From NCBI GenBank assembly GCA_900541785.1, contig UQKY01000019.1, positions 1 to 35,240 on the forward strand: a stretch of DNA of 35,240 nt, given 5' to 3'. Position 1 is the stretch's first letter, and every line of letters starts with the position of its first letter. Below are positions 1 to 7,364 of this stretch, piece after piece. This DNA is from an uncultured Collinsella sp. GTDB lineage: Bacteria; Actinomycetota; Coriobacteriia; Coriobacteriales; Coriobacteriaceae. The notes below the pieces were generated by a model. The model was given only the letters and a program-made list of their open reading frames with translations, ran no database searches and was not told the origin of the DNA. The translations under genes were made by a program, and so were the position numbers.

Positions 1-997
1 CCCGCCTCTCGGCCAGCCTCCGCACGCCCTTGGCGGCATGCCTCCGGGCGCCCCGGTCCGGGGCCTGGCCCTTGGCGAGGTCCTTCGGCCGCCCCGAGCA
101 CGTCAGGTAGTGCCACGCCGACTCCACCAGTGCCGTCCTGGCGAGCCGGTTGCCCGTCTTGGTTATCCCGCCGCGCCGCTCGGTCTCGCCGCTCGAACGC
201 TCCGACGGGACTAGCCCGCACCAGCTCGCGAAGGCCGGGGCCGTCCGGAACCTCGTGAAGGAGCCCGCCTCGGCTGCGAGCCTGAAGGCCGTCAGGGTGT
301 CGATTCCCTTGATGCAGGAGAGCGCCTCGACGGCCGGGCGCCACCGGTCGGTCCGGGCGAGGGCGAGCACCTTCTTCTCGAGCTGCCGGCGGTCCGACTC
401 CGCGCACCTCGCGGCCGTGACGTAGTACTCGAGCACGTCGCGCTGGGGCCCCTCGAGCCTGATCCCGGATATCCACCTCCAGTGGGCGCGCGTCCAGGAT
501 CCCTTCCTCGTCCCGTCGGCGTTGCGCTCGTCCCAGACGTGGCCCAGCCTGATCAGGAACATGTTGAGTCGCTGCCTGGCGCGGCGGTACTCCGCCGTGG
601 CGTCGTCGAGAGCGCGGTCGAGGTCCCGGGCGGCCTCGACAGCCGCATCGGGCAGCGGGACCTCCACGATGTTGTGGGTGGCGAGCATGCGGGCGATGAA
701 CTCGGCGTCGCGCCGGTCGTTCTTGCGGCGCGCGTCCGCCGCCGGCCTCTGCATCTTGGAGACGGCGGCCACGGCGCAGTCGAGGCCGAGCGCGCGCAGC
801 TCGCGCGCCATGTGGAAGCCGGTGGGGCCGCTCTCGTAGCAGGCCCTGGGCTCCTCGAACCCGAGGGCCCACTCCGCGATCTCGGCGGCGTCCGTCCCGA
901 AGTCACGGTGCACCACCTCGCCGGTGAAGGGGTTGAACGCCGCGGCGGCGACCGATCGCGCGTGGACGTCCAGGCCGATGGAGGTAACATGGGGCAT
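1..997 (-). CDS. IS110-family transposase (3' end beyond window)
   Basis: This is the DEDD-type RuvC-like recombinase of the IS110/IS116/IS902 family, which moves its own element without ordinary terminal inverted repeats. I translated the minus strand from the ATG at 997-995: it is open for 332 codons to the window edge. The N-terminal RuvC-like part shows GLDVH (first D), YESGPTG (E) and KNDRRDAEF (two D). The C-terminal Transposase_20 part shows CIKGIDTLTAF, SWCGLVPSERSSGE and GITKTGNRLAR, the region that carries the catalytic serine in this family. Family members are about 400 residues, so some 60-80 residues lie outside. The start is fixed by GGGAGGAGG six bases upstream. No frameshift or stop is visible, so the element may be active. 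Confidence 0.93.
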   Translation of the reverse strand, partial: MPHVTSIGLDVHARSVAAAAFNPFTGEVVHRDFGTDAAEIAEWALGFEEPRACYESGPTGFHMARELRALGLDCAVAAVSKMQRPAADARRKNDRRDAEFIARMLATHNIVEVPLPDAAVEAARDLDRALDDATAEYRRARQRLNMFLIRLGHVWDERNADGTRKGSWTRAHWRWISGIRLEGPQRDVLEYYVTAARCAESDRRQLEKKVLALARTDRWRPAVEALSCIKGIDTLTAFRLAAEAGSFTRFRTAPAFASWCGLVPSERSSGETERRGGITKTGNRLARTALVESAWHYLTCSGRPKDLAKGQAPDRGARRHAAKGVRRLAERR

Positions 998-1289
998 GGG
1001 AAGCCTCCTCCCCGCAGGTGCGGTAAGGGCTACCGCACGGGCCGATACTCAAAGCCCATTGTGGCATCCCGAGCCCGCGGAAAGAAGCTGCGCCGCGGGG
1101 GAGGCGACCCAAATGGCTTTCTCATATCGTCTTCTGCGGCAGCGGGGATTCGAATACCAACACGGTGTTCGGCCCCACGGTACTTTGCTCTGTGACGAAC
1201 GGACCCATGACGGCGCATTCTGTAATCATCATTTATGCGGTCCCTTAATCATTTGCGTTGACTGACATTGTCTTCGTTGAAGGCGTGTC
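998..1289 (-). ncRNA. Noncoding end of IS110 element; candidate bridge RNA region
   Basis: There is no convincing gene in these 292 bases, but the transposase leader is strongly structured. On the minus strand, 1120-1105 pairs with 1064-1051 (12 pairs with two bulges) and encloses a 7-bp GC stem (1074-1080 with 1093-1099, 12-nt loop). A separate perfect 8-bp hairpin (1018-1025 with 1031-1038, 5-nt loop) lies just before the ribosome binding site. In IS110-group elements the noncoding end upstream of the transposase encodes the bridge RNA, whose two loops pair with donor and target DNA. The location and the stem-enclosing-a-loop layout fit, but the RNA ends, the guide sequences and the outer boundary of the element cannot be set from one copy. 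Confidence 0.5.
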
Positions 1290-2207
1290 CTAAAACAAAC
1301 ACCGTTCTATCAGCTCTTTACCGCGTAGAGTGTCTATCCACTCCTGCGGGATGGCGTCGATGCCGTATACCGTGCCTGCGAGGGCGCCTGCGACGGCTGC
1401 AGTGGTGTCGGTGTCGTCGCCCAGGTTGACGGCGGCAAGGACGCAATCTTCGTAGCTGTTGGTGTTGACAAAGCACCAGGTAGCGGCTTTAAGCGTGTCG
1501 CGCACGAAGCCGCCGGACCTGATTTCGTGCTCGGGTGCGTCTTTCAGGTGGAGCGCCCACGAGGGGAGCGCGTCGTTCAGCACGTCTCTCATCAGCTCGA
1601 CAAATATGACGCATGCGTCGGTCGACGTTCTGTGGGCGTGCGTAATCGCGGAGACCTCGCAGATCTCGTCGTCAGTCGTGTCGACAAACGCCAGGGGCGC
1701 GATGCGCATGAGCGAGCCGTTGCCGTTGTCGCGCTCGCCGGAGCCTCCTTTACCGGCGCGCAGGGCGCGAGCGGTCGTGCCGCCGTAATCGAAAACGCCG
1801 TCGATCGTATACTCGCCACGGGCAATCCAGCTTACGAACTTGTCGCGCATGTCTGCGGTGTCGATATGCCCGAGCTCCCTAATCGAGTCGCAGGTAGCAA
1901 GCGTCATGGACGTGTCATCGCTCCAGGTGCCGGCGGGCTGCCCGTGCGTGCCGTAGCCGATCATATCGGTGCATTCGAACGTGCCACGAGGCCTGAACTC
2001 GTAGGGAACGCCCAACGCGTCGCCGACGGCAAGCCCATAGATGCAATCGCGCAGCGATGGTTTCGACGTGTGCCCACGTTTCGTTGTAGGGGGCGCTGGC
2101 GAGATGAGCCGAAATCCCTCCGAATCACTCTTGCGTCGTGTGGCCATGTCCTCGGCAGAACGCACTTTAAGTGCGCTTTCGGTGATGGCTCGATCGATGC
2201 CTGCCAT
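1290..2207 (-). CDS. ADP-ribosylglycohydrolase family protein
   Basis: This protein probably removes ADP-ribose from modified proteins or nucleic acids (ARH/DraG family, binuclear magnesium enzymes in the cytoplasm). In the 305 residues, GDALGVPYE (62-70), SDDTS (96-100), GNGSLMR (162-168), HAH (190-192) and GDDTDTTAAVAG (263-274) are the metal-binding and helical-core signatures, all present. A charged extension of about 50 residues precedes the domain. The start at 2207 is chosen because GAGGAG lies six bases upstream; an in-frame ATG at 2258 has no such site. It lies between an IS110 element and a toxin-antitoxin pair. No ADP-ribosyltransferase gene is visible nearby, so the substrate is unknown. 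Confidence 0.88.
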   Translation of the reverse strand: MAGIDRAITESALKVRSAEDMATRRKSDSEGFRLISPAPPTTKRGHTSKPSLRDCIYGLAVGDALGVPYEFRPRGTFECTDMIGYGTHGQPAGTWSDDTSMTLATCDSIRELGHIDTADMRDKFVSWIARGEYTIDGVFDYGGTTARALRAGKGGSGERDNGNGSLMRIAPLAFVDTTDDEICEVSAITHAHRTSTDACVIFVELMRDVLNDALPSWALHLKDAPEHEIRSGGFVRDTLKAATWCFVNTNSYEDCVLAAVNLGDDTDTTAAVAGALAGTVYGIDAIPQEWIDTLRGKELIERCLF

Positions 2208-2261
2208 GGAAAACTCCTCTTGCACTTCGGATTGGAGATGCGTGGCAATCAGCGGCAATAT

Positions 2262-2306
2262 GTTCAGCTCGATTCGCGACGCAGTGCGTCGCGAATCGAG
2301 CTGAAC
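2262..2306. repeat. 45-bp perfect palindrome
   Basis: Two 22-bp arms (2262-2283 and 2285-2306) are exact reverse complements around a single central base. The palindrome sits in the 140-bp gap between hicB and the ADP-ribosylglycohydrolase gene, both on the minus strand. There is no T-run on either side, so it is not a standard intrinsic terminator. It could be a very stable mRNA hairpin, a processing site, a dimeric-protein operator or a cruciform. Confidence 0.9.
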
Positions 2307-2347
2307 TCAATGGTCAATATGCCAAAATGGTATGCCTAGACGTCTCT

Positions 2348-2800
2348 TTACACGGCAACAGGCATTTCTTTCGGGCGCCCTGCCTTTGGTGCGTCGGCGA
2401 GTCGTGCCTCGATGGAAGTTTTGGATACCATGCGCTTGGTGCCGTCCTTCCAAGAATCCAACATTCCTGCATTTATCAGTTGCGATACCCGTGCTGAGCT
2501 AACACCGAGCATACGCGCGGCATCCGCTGCGGTGACGGCGGGGATGTCGCCGAGCTCGCGGCTGACGGCCACGGCGATAATCTTGCCACCGTGCTGCGGC
2601 TCGTGGCCAAAGTCCTGCGCAGGCAGGTCGACGCCGCCCATTAGGTGGTCATCGACCATGCATGCGAGAAAATCAGCGGCGCTTTCGACAGCGTCGTTTA
2701 GGTCGGATCCGAACGTTCCACCTCCGCCCAGCGAGCCACATGGCACAGCGTCGACAACGCCGTCCGAATCAAAGAACTCGAATTCCCATGCGTAAACCAT
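2348..2800 (-). CDS. hicB: HicB-type antitoxin with C-terminal HTH
   Basis: This is the likely antitoxin partner of the small HicA gene 46 bp upstream. The 150-residue protein has an N-terminal region of about 90 residues (FEFFDSDGVVDAVPCGSL, then an acidic helix around residues 35-55) compatible with the partial RNase H fold of HicB. A helix-turn-helix of the excisionase/MerR type follows (VTAADAARMLGVSSARVSQL, about residues 89-108), and a basic tail (KAGRPK). HicB proteins neutralise HicA by binding it and usually repress their own operon through the C-terminal DNA-binding domain. The start at 2800 has an ideal AAAGGAGGT five bases upstream. The HicB assignment rests mainly on the HTH and the HicA neighbour, because the N-terminal half is divergent. 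Confidence 0.8.
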   Translation of the reverse strand: MVYAWEFEFFDSDGVVDAVPCGSLGGGGTFGSDLNDAVESAADFLACMVDDHLMGGVDLPAQDFGHEPQHGGKIIAVAVSRELGDIPAVTAADAARMLGVSSARVSQLINAGMLDSWKDGTKRMVSKTSIEARLADAPKAGRPKEMPVAV

Positions 2801-2846
2801 GTAAGACCTCCTTTAAAAAAGCGATGCGAAATGTGATGAGGATGAG

Positions 2847-3032
2847 CTATCGAAGCCCTGCCTGCCTTAGGATTCTTTTGGCAATTTGGTCCTCGATCTC
2901 TCGGTGGCGTTTTACGAGCACGAGCTTGTCGCCTTTGACGAACTTCTCGTGATTGGTGCCTCCTTTCGAGATGAAGCCGGCTTCTTCGAGGATACGGATC
3001 AATTCGCGTCTCTGTATCTCAGCCTCTTTCAA
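2847..3032 (-). CDS. hicA: HicA-type mRNA interferase toxin
   Basis: HicA toxins are small double-stranded-RNA-binding-fold proteins that cleave mRNA and arrest translation. This one is 61 residues, the usual size, with the family pattern RRELIRILEEAGF (8-20), then GGTNHEKF (24-31) holding the catalytic histidine H28, then KLVLVKRHREI and a C-terminal helix AKRILRQAG. No ATG is available near the N-terminus; the longest reading starts at TTG (3032-3030). A TGC-TAATAT extended -10 ends only 7 bases before that TTG, so the mRNA could be leaderless. The gene lies upstream of hicB, the usual toxin-first order for this family. Confidence 0.86.
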   Translation of the reverse strand: MKEAEIQRRELIRILEEAGFISKGGTNHEKFVKGDKLVLVKRHREIEDQIAKRILRQAGLR

Positions 3033-3095
3033 TGACTATATATTAGCACTTCCTAAGGGTTTTTTAGACTTAAATCTTAGCCATTGCTAAGCCCT
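3033..3095 (-). promoter_or_regulatory. hicAB promoter with two TTAG-N6-CTAA operator-like dyads
   Basis: The extended -10 TGC-TAATAT occupies 3048-3040 on the minus strand. Two dyads with identical architecture, TTAG-N6-CTAA, lie at 3043-3056 and 3077-3090, with centres 34 bp apart (close to three helical turns). The first overlaps the -10. This is the arrangement expected for autorepression by a dimeric or tetrameric HicB. No good -35 was found. Confidence 0.6.
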
Positions 3096-3217
3096 TGTTT
3101 TACTTCACCATCGTTGGATAACGGCTTATATTCCTTGCGGTATTAGTTTATTTGCTCGTGCGGACACGATTTGGTGCTCCGTGCGCGACCGCGAAAAGGG
3201 TTTGCGGTGACTAAAAT

Positions 3218-3532
3218 GTGACCATAGAGACAGTTTTAGCGAACCCCGCGGGAGTGACGCGTATGGACAACAACACGCTGCTGTTCCAGGACAAAGGTTC
3301 GGGTAGGTTTAAAGACGTCAAGATCTACCCTAACCGCATTGAGGTACTCAAGAAGGGCACTTTTGGCGGCAAGCACACCGAGATTGTCTACCTTAAGGAC
3401 ATCACGGGGGTCAGCAGGATCAAGGGCCGCGACGTTTTCCTACGTAACAGGCTGTTGACTGCCTGTGTCTTTAGTCTGAGCAGCCGCTCCCAAGCTCAGG
3501 AGTTCGTGAATGCGCTGAACATGGTGATGTAG
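3218..3532 (+). CDS. Small PH-like domain protein, function unknown
   Basis: This is a 104-residue cytoplasmic protein with no signal peptide or membrane segment. The body (LLFQDKGSGRFKDVKIYPNRI through IVYLKDITGVSRIKGRD) alternates short beta strands and ends in a helix (SRSQAQEFVNALNMV). This resembles the bacterial PH-like domains of the DUF4429/short-C-terminal-domain type; I do not recognise a specific family. Start choice: GTG at 3218 with GGTGA seven bases upstream, or ATG at 3263 with GGGAG eight bases upstream. The former keeps an N-terminal strand. It is transcribed alone and convergent with the PI-PLC gene. Confidence 0.72.
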   Translation: MTIETVLANPAGVTRMDNNTLLFQDKGSGRFKDVKIYPNRIEVLKKGTFGGKHTEIVYLKDITGVSRIKGRDVFLRNRLLTACVFSLSSRSQAQEFVNALNMVM

Positions 3533-3560
3533 CCGATAACGGCGTTCGGGCTAAGGTAAA

Positions 3561-3595
3561 AATCGGGGCGCAGAACGGTATTCTGCGCCCCGATT
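3561..3595. terminator. Bidirectional terminator between convergent genes
   Basis: A perfect 15-bp stem (3561-3575 with 3581-3595) has loop CGGTA. On the minus strand it is followed by TTTTACC, giving a short U-run for the PI-PLC gene. On the plus strand the tail is poor in T. Confidence 0.85.
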
Positions 3596-3624
3596 GAGTT
3601 AATGCGCCCAAAAGACTGGCTTGC

Positions 3625-6108
3625 CTATTCGTTAACGTCCTCGGTATTGTTGCGGGCATTGGCAAGCATCGCCGCGCCGGCGATCGTCGTCGCCACGGCG
3701 GCAGCGGCGAGCCCGGCGGCGATGCCAGAGCCGTCGCCTGTGTCGGCGAGTTTTCCGCCCGAGCCCTTGCCCTTGTTGCCCTTGCCGTTCTTGTCGGCGC
3801 TGCCCGCGTTGGCGCCAGTGCCGGCGTCGGCGGCACCTGCACTGCTCGAGGCCGCTACGGTAAAGCTTGCGGCTCCGTCGCTGGCGAGCGTGTAGTTCTG
3901 CGCCGCGTCGCCCAAGAGACCGTTCACGCGCACCCAGTACGTTCCTGCGGCAAATGTTTCGCCCTCGGCCATTGCCGCGCCCGGAGCGCCGTTCGCGTCG
4001 TGCACAAATTCGAGCTGGGCCGTACAGGCATCGGTTTCGAGCTTGCCGTCGAGCGGCGCCGTGACCTTGGCGCGCACATCCTCGCCGGCCTTAAGGCCTT
4101 CAAGTCCCTCAAAATGGGGCGTCAGCACGCGCGGATCGATATCGATGGGCACGGATCCCCGCAACTCCGTAGCGGTCTCGTTGCCCAGGGCATCGACATC
4201 CACATATTCGATGGCAAATGCATGGCCCGAAGCCGCCACGTTGAGTACGTTGCTGCTGTCGACAAGGCGGAAATGGCCCTCGCCAACGGTCTTGCCATCT
4301 TGGAGCGAGGCATCGCTCAGCGAGTCTCCATACGTCATGTGCATGCGGTCCGGGAGGCAGCATGAAACTGTTGGCTTGTGCTTCGCGTCGTAATTGCGTT
4401 GGTAGATGCTCCGGGCCAGTGCCGAATCGACAAAGTCGGACGCGATAATGCCAACGTGCTTGAGGCAATCTGACTTTGTTTTATCGCTGCCGCTGGGATT
4501 GATGTACTGGCTCTTGTACAGATGCTCGTTGACCACTCGCGCCGCGGTAAAAGGATTGCTTCCTTGTTTGTAATTCGTGCAACTGGTGTAGTTGATAGAC
4601 CAGCAGCGTTCCAGGACTTGCACCTTGGCGCCATCATTGTCCTCGACGTCCACCTTGTTGCGCGTGAGATTGGTCGTCTCTCGCAGCGCCATATCGACCC
4701 AGCTAGTCTTGTCGGTTCCGGTGCATTCAAAATGGTCCTGGGCGTATACCTTGGTGCAATAGGGCTCTTTGTCGCCCGCATTGCCCGTAGTCTCAAAGCC
4801 TCGCGCGTCTTGGACGAGGCACATCGACTGCCCGGAATGCGCCTTGATTTTGTCGTCCCATTGGGTGAGATCGAGGCCCCACGTGTGGCCGCTTACGCTG
4901 TTGCCGGCGAGTACAAATCGACGCAGCAGGACGATCTTTCCGCGCACCTCGTTCAGTGTGGGGATTCGGCTCGACGTGTAGAACAGATCGGGATTATCGT
5001 GCATAACCTTGGCGAAAGCCGTCGTAACACTGTCGTCGGTGGCTTCGTCGTTGCCTCGTGACACCAGCATGATGAGCGCTTCTGACGGGTTTTCGTTCAA
5101 AAATGTTTTGAAGTAGTCGATGACATTGGAGAGATGCATAAAGCCCCCGTCTTTTTTGAGCAGGTAGCATCTTCCATGGTCGATACCGGGGTCGCCGTTC
5201 TCGTCGTTCCTTCCGAGTCGGATATCAAAATAGCGAATGCCTTCGAGCAACTGCGTGGGGATGTAATCCTGCTGGCACTTTGCTTGTGAGGATTGGGGCT
5301 CGGTGTCGTTGTCCACGCTACAGGTGCCCGAATCATGCGTGCCCGGGATACTCAGCTCGTCGAGGTACTTGTTGTCGTCGACGTATTTCATCCAGCATGG
5401 TCCGTCGACGTAGCTGCTATACGTGGTCCAGTCGATACTTCTAACTGTGGTATTGATCTTGCCCATGTCGTAACCGACAAGTTCTAGCTCCCACGGAATG
5501 CTCTTACTCTTATGGCAGATCTTATTGTTGTCCTGGTCTTTGCCGTTCGATTCTATTGCCAGGTACTTAATGTCTTTTTTCTCGGTTTCTTTCTCGACCG
5601 TGCGGTCTCGGATGATATAGGTTCCGTTTGATTGACGCTCGAACGCAAAAGCGCGGCTGGGCTTGTTGTCATACTCGCCGCCCCATACGTGGATGACCTT
5701 TCCATCTTTGTCCGAGTCGTCGTCGACCGACCAAATGCTGTAGCCCGTCTTTTTATGCTCTTCGAAATTGAGCAAGGTGCGGATAGCATACCAGTTTGTA
5801 TCGTCATTCTTGGTCGTTACGTTCTCAAGGATGAGCTTGCTGGACGTGCCGTCGTTAAACAGGTGGCAGACGTTGCCGCGAACGTTGCCGTCTTGGTTGA
5901 CGCTCGCGGTGCGAAAATAGCCCGCGGGGCGAAGGCGAATGACGAACTTGTCGAGGCTGTCCGACGGTGCGGGTGTGTTGTCTGCAAATGCCGCTCGCAG
6001 GGGAATGCCCGGCGCTGCGGTTTCGGGCAGGCTTGCAAATGGCGACAACGCGGCGAGTCCAAGGCCCAGCGTAAACGCTCGGCGACTGATGGCGTGGTGT
6101 TCGGTCAT
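3625..6108 (-). CDS. Tat-exported, wall-anchored PI-PLC X-domain protein
   Basis: This 827-residue surface protein is related to phosphatidylinositol-specific phospholipase C. The N-terminus has a twin-arginine signal (SRRAFTLGLGLAA, 8-20). Residues 50-210 form a WGG/ricin-like beta-rich region. The PI-PLC X domain starts near 247 with SIPGTHDSG (catalytic-type H258), FDIRLGR (R297) and IDHGRC (second H311), so both acid-base histidines are kept. It extends to about residue 550. The C-terminus has Ala/Gly-rich repeats, then LADTG, a hydrophobic helix and a short charged tail, matching the LAxTG sorting signals of actinobacterial sortases. The start follows GGAGGAG at two bases. No sortase gene is nearby. 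Substrate (host or bacterial inositol lipid, or a different phosphodiester) is not determinable. Confidence 0.86.
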   Translation of the reverse strand: MTEHHAISRRAFTLGLGLAALSPFASLPETAAPGIPLRAAFADNTPAPSDSLDKFVIRLRPAGYFRTASVNQDGNVRGNVCHLFNDGTSSKLILENVTTKNDDTNWYAIRTLLNFEEHKKTGYSIWSVDDDSDKDGKVIHVWGGEYDNKPSRAFAFERQSNGTYIIRDRTVEKETEKKDIKYLAIESNGKDQDNNKICHKSKSIPWELELVGYDMGKINTTVRSIDWTTYSSYVDGPCWMKYVDDNKYLDELSIPGTHDSGTCSVDNDTEPQSSQAKCQQDYIPTQLLEGIRYFDIRLGRNDENGDPGIDHGRCYLLKKDGGFMHLSNVIDYFKTFLNENPSEALIMLVSRGNDEATDDSVTTAFAKVMHDNPDLFYTSSRIPTLNEVRGKIVLLRRFVLAGNSVSGHTWGLDLTQWDDKIKAHSGQSMCLVQDARGFETTGNAGDKEPYCTKVYAQDHFECTGTDKTSWVDMALRETTNLTRNKVDVEDNDGAKVQVLERCWSINYTSCTNYKQGSNPFTAARVVNEHLYKSQYINPSGSDKTKSDCLKHVGIIASDFVDSALARSIYQRNYDAKHKPTVSCCLPDRMHMTYGDSLSDASLQDGKTVGEGHFRLVDSSNVLNVAASGHAFAIEYVDVDALGNETATELRGSVPIDIDPRVLTPHFEGLEGLKAGEDVRAKVTAPLDGKLETDACTAQLEFVHDANGAPGAAMAEGETFAAGTYWVRVNGLLGDAAQNYTLASDGAASFTVAASSSAGAADAGTGANAGSADKNGKGNKGKGSGGKLADTGDGSGIAAGLAAAAVATTIAGAAMLANARNNTEDVNE

Positions 6109-6413
6109 ATCTCCTCCGTTCGCAGGGTGCGGCTATGCACTTGTTTTGGTCACTATACTGCCCAGATGTTTAAAGACGCCGGTTTAAATTGCCTGCGCGG
6201 CGCTATAAATCGGCGGGCGGACGTGTTAGGGCACTTGTCTATTTGTGCTGTTATCACGTCTGGGATGGTTCCGGCGTCCGGCGTCCTCGCGTTCGTCGGC
6301 TACCGGCATAAGAAAAGGAGGGTCGGTTTACCGGCCCTCCCTTGGTACGAAGCGCTGGGATACCGTCGCTTGTTTACGCTGCGCCCGTGTTTCCCGCTGC
6401 GCTCGCCAGTCGC
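6109..6413. other. Intergenic region upstream of PI-PLC gene
   Basis: No gene is seen here. A TATAGT hexamer on the minus strand (6157-6152) is a possible -10 for the PI-PLC gene, without a clear -35. Two direct copies of GTTTAAA lie at 6168-6174 and 6182-6188 just upstream of it and may be an activator or repressor site. The remainder holds the lipoprotein terminator listed separately. Confidence 0.4.
6311..6340 (-). terminator. Terminator of the lipoprotein gene
   Basis: A 10-bp stem (6317-6326 with 6331-6340, one G-U pair) has loop TTTA. On the minus strand it is followed by TTTTCTTAT. It lies 74 bp past the stop of the gene ending at 6414. Confidence 0.8.
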
Positions 6414-7007
6414 TTAGCGTTTAATCTCGATATCCTCGAGCTTAACGTCCATGGCCTCGGTCTTGGCCTTGGCGATGTCGTCGGCAAATTCCAGAGACTC
6501 CATCATGGTCTCGACGGCGTCCTTGTGCTCCTCGACATTGTCGATACGCACGTACACACTGCCGCCGTCAACGTCAGTGAAGTACTCGGTCGTCACGCCG
6601 CCCGAGTGCGTAAAGTAGGCGCTGCGCCAGGTCTTGCCGTTGTACTTAACGGGATCGCTCTCGGTCCATCCGGAGTTGGCCTTCCACTTTGCCTCGTAGT
6701 CAAACAGTTCATCGGCGTTCTTGTCAGGATCGAAGACGGGGATGAAGCGGTCGCTGGCATGTTCGCTCTCGGTGAACTTAAACTGGGCCCTGTCGGCCGT
6801 GTCGCCGGCAACGTCGGTGATCTCGACGCCCTCGGGGACCTCGACCTTAAACCAAATGAAGTCGGTCCTCATATCCACGGCTGGTTTTTCTGCTCCGCCG
6901 CCACCGCCACTTCCGGTAGCGCCGCCGCTGCCACCGCAGCCCACCAGGGCAACTGCGGCAAAGAGACTGATGCAGAGGGCGAGAATCGCAAAGGCCTTCT
7001 TTTTCAT
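6414..7007 (-). CDS. Secreted lipoprotein, function unknown
   Basis: The protein has 197 residues with a classic lipoprotein signal: KKK, a hydrophobic core, then LVGC with the lipidated cysteine at residue 24. A Gly/Ser-rich spacer follows. The globular part (about residues 44-190) reads FIWFKVEVPEGVEITDVAG, then FIPVFDPDKNADELFDYEAKWKA, then FTDVDGGSVYVRIDN. It looks like the small psbP-like or DUF-type lipoproteins that sense or stabilise the envelope, but I cannot name the family. The zinc-ribbon membrane protein across the divergent intergenic region has a similar C-terminal module (a short lipid-facing or extracytoplasmic domain ending in a helix). The two may be functionally linked. 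GAGGAGG lies about nine bases before the ATG. Confidence 0.82.
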   Translation of the reverse strand: MKKKAFAILALCISLFAAVALVGCGGSGGATGSGGGGGAEKPAVDMRTDFIWFKVEVPEGVEITDVAGDTADRAQFKFTESEHASDRFIPVFDPDKNADELFDYEAKWKANSGWTESDPVKYNGKTWRSAYFTHSGGVTTEYFTDVDGGSVYVRIDNVEEHKDAVETMMESLEFADDIAKAKTEAMDVKLEDIEIKR

Positions 7008-7364
7008 GGTCGTGTCCTCCTCGATTTGTAACCGCCCATGGATTACCTGCCTTTACTGTACGCGCGGGCGGCTCGTTCAGGTGGGCCATGTGTCCCATTC
7101 TGGGGGCCTGATTTGCGCCGACAAGTGGCAATATGCTCGGGCGCGGATGCGGGTGGAGCCTTGTATGCCCCAGTTTGCGCTGCTGGGGAGTCTCGAAAGG
7201 TGGGCCATATGTCCCATGTTTACGTGTGCGGGCTTGCCGCAAGGTGGGCCTGGCGCTGGGCAAGCGTGCGGCTTGGTTGATGCTCCCAATGTTGCGCAAC
7301 AGCGATGCCGGCTTAAGGTTTTAGACTTGGCTGTGACAAAAGCTAAACCACGAAAGGTCGAACG
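7008..7364. promoter_or_regulatory. Divergent intergenic region with two 20-bp palindromic repeats
   Basis: No gene is supported here. The near-identical 20-mers AGGTGGGCCATRTGTCCCAT occur at 7079-7098 and 7198-7217 (one mismatch, same orientation, 119 bp apart). Each contains the imperfect dyad TGGG-N-CATATG-N-CCCA. A partial third copy (AAGGTGGGCC) starts at 7241. The repeats lie between the divergent lipoprotein and zinc-ribbon genes, so they may be shared operators. They could also be a dispersed genomic repeat. Confidence 0.55.

Noticed and set aside
1135..1165. Possible tRNA T-arm because of TTCGAATCC on the minus strand
   Set aside because: The bases flanking the loop (TGGTA and CCCCG) do not pair, and no D-arm or anticodon arm lies upstream.
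482..1195. Plus-strand 237-residue open frame across the transposase
   Set aside because: It is antisense to an intact IS110 transposase, with low-complexity composition typical of a GC-rich shadow frame.
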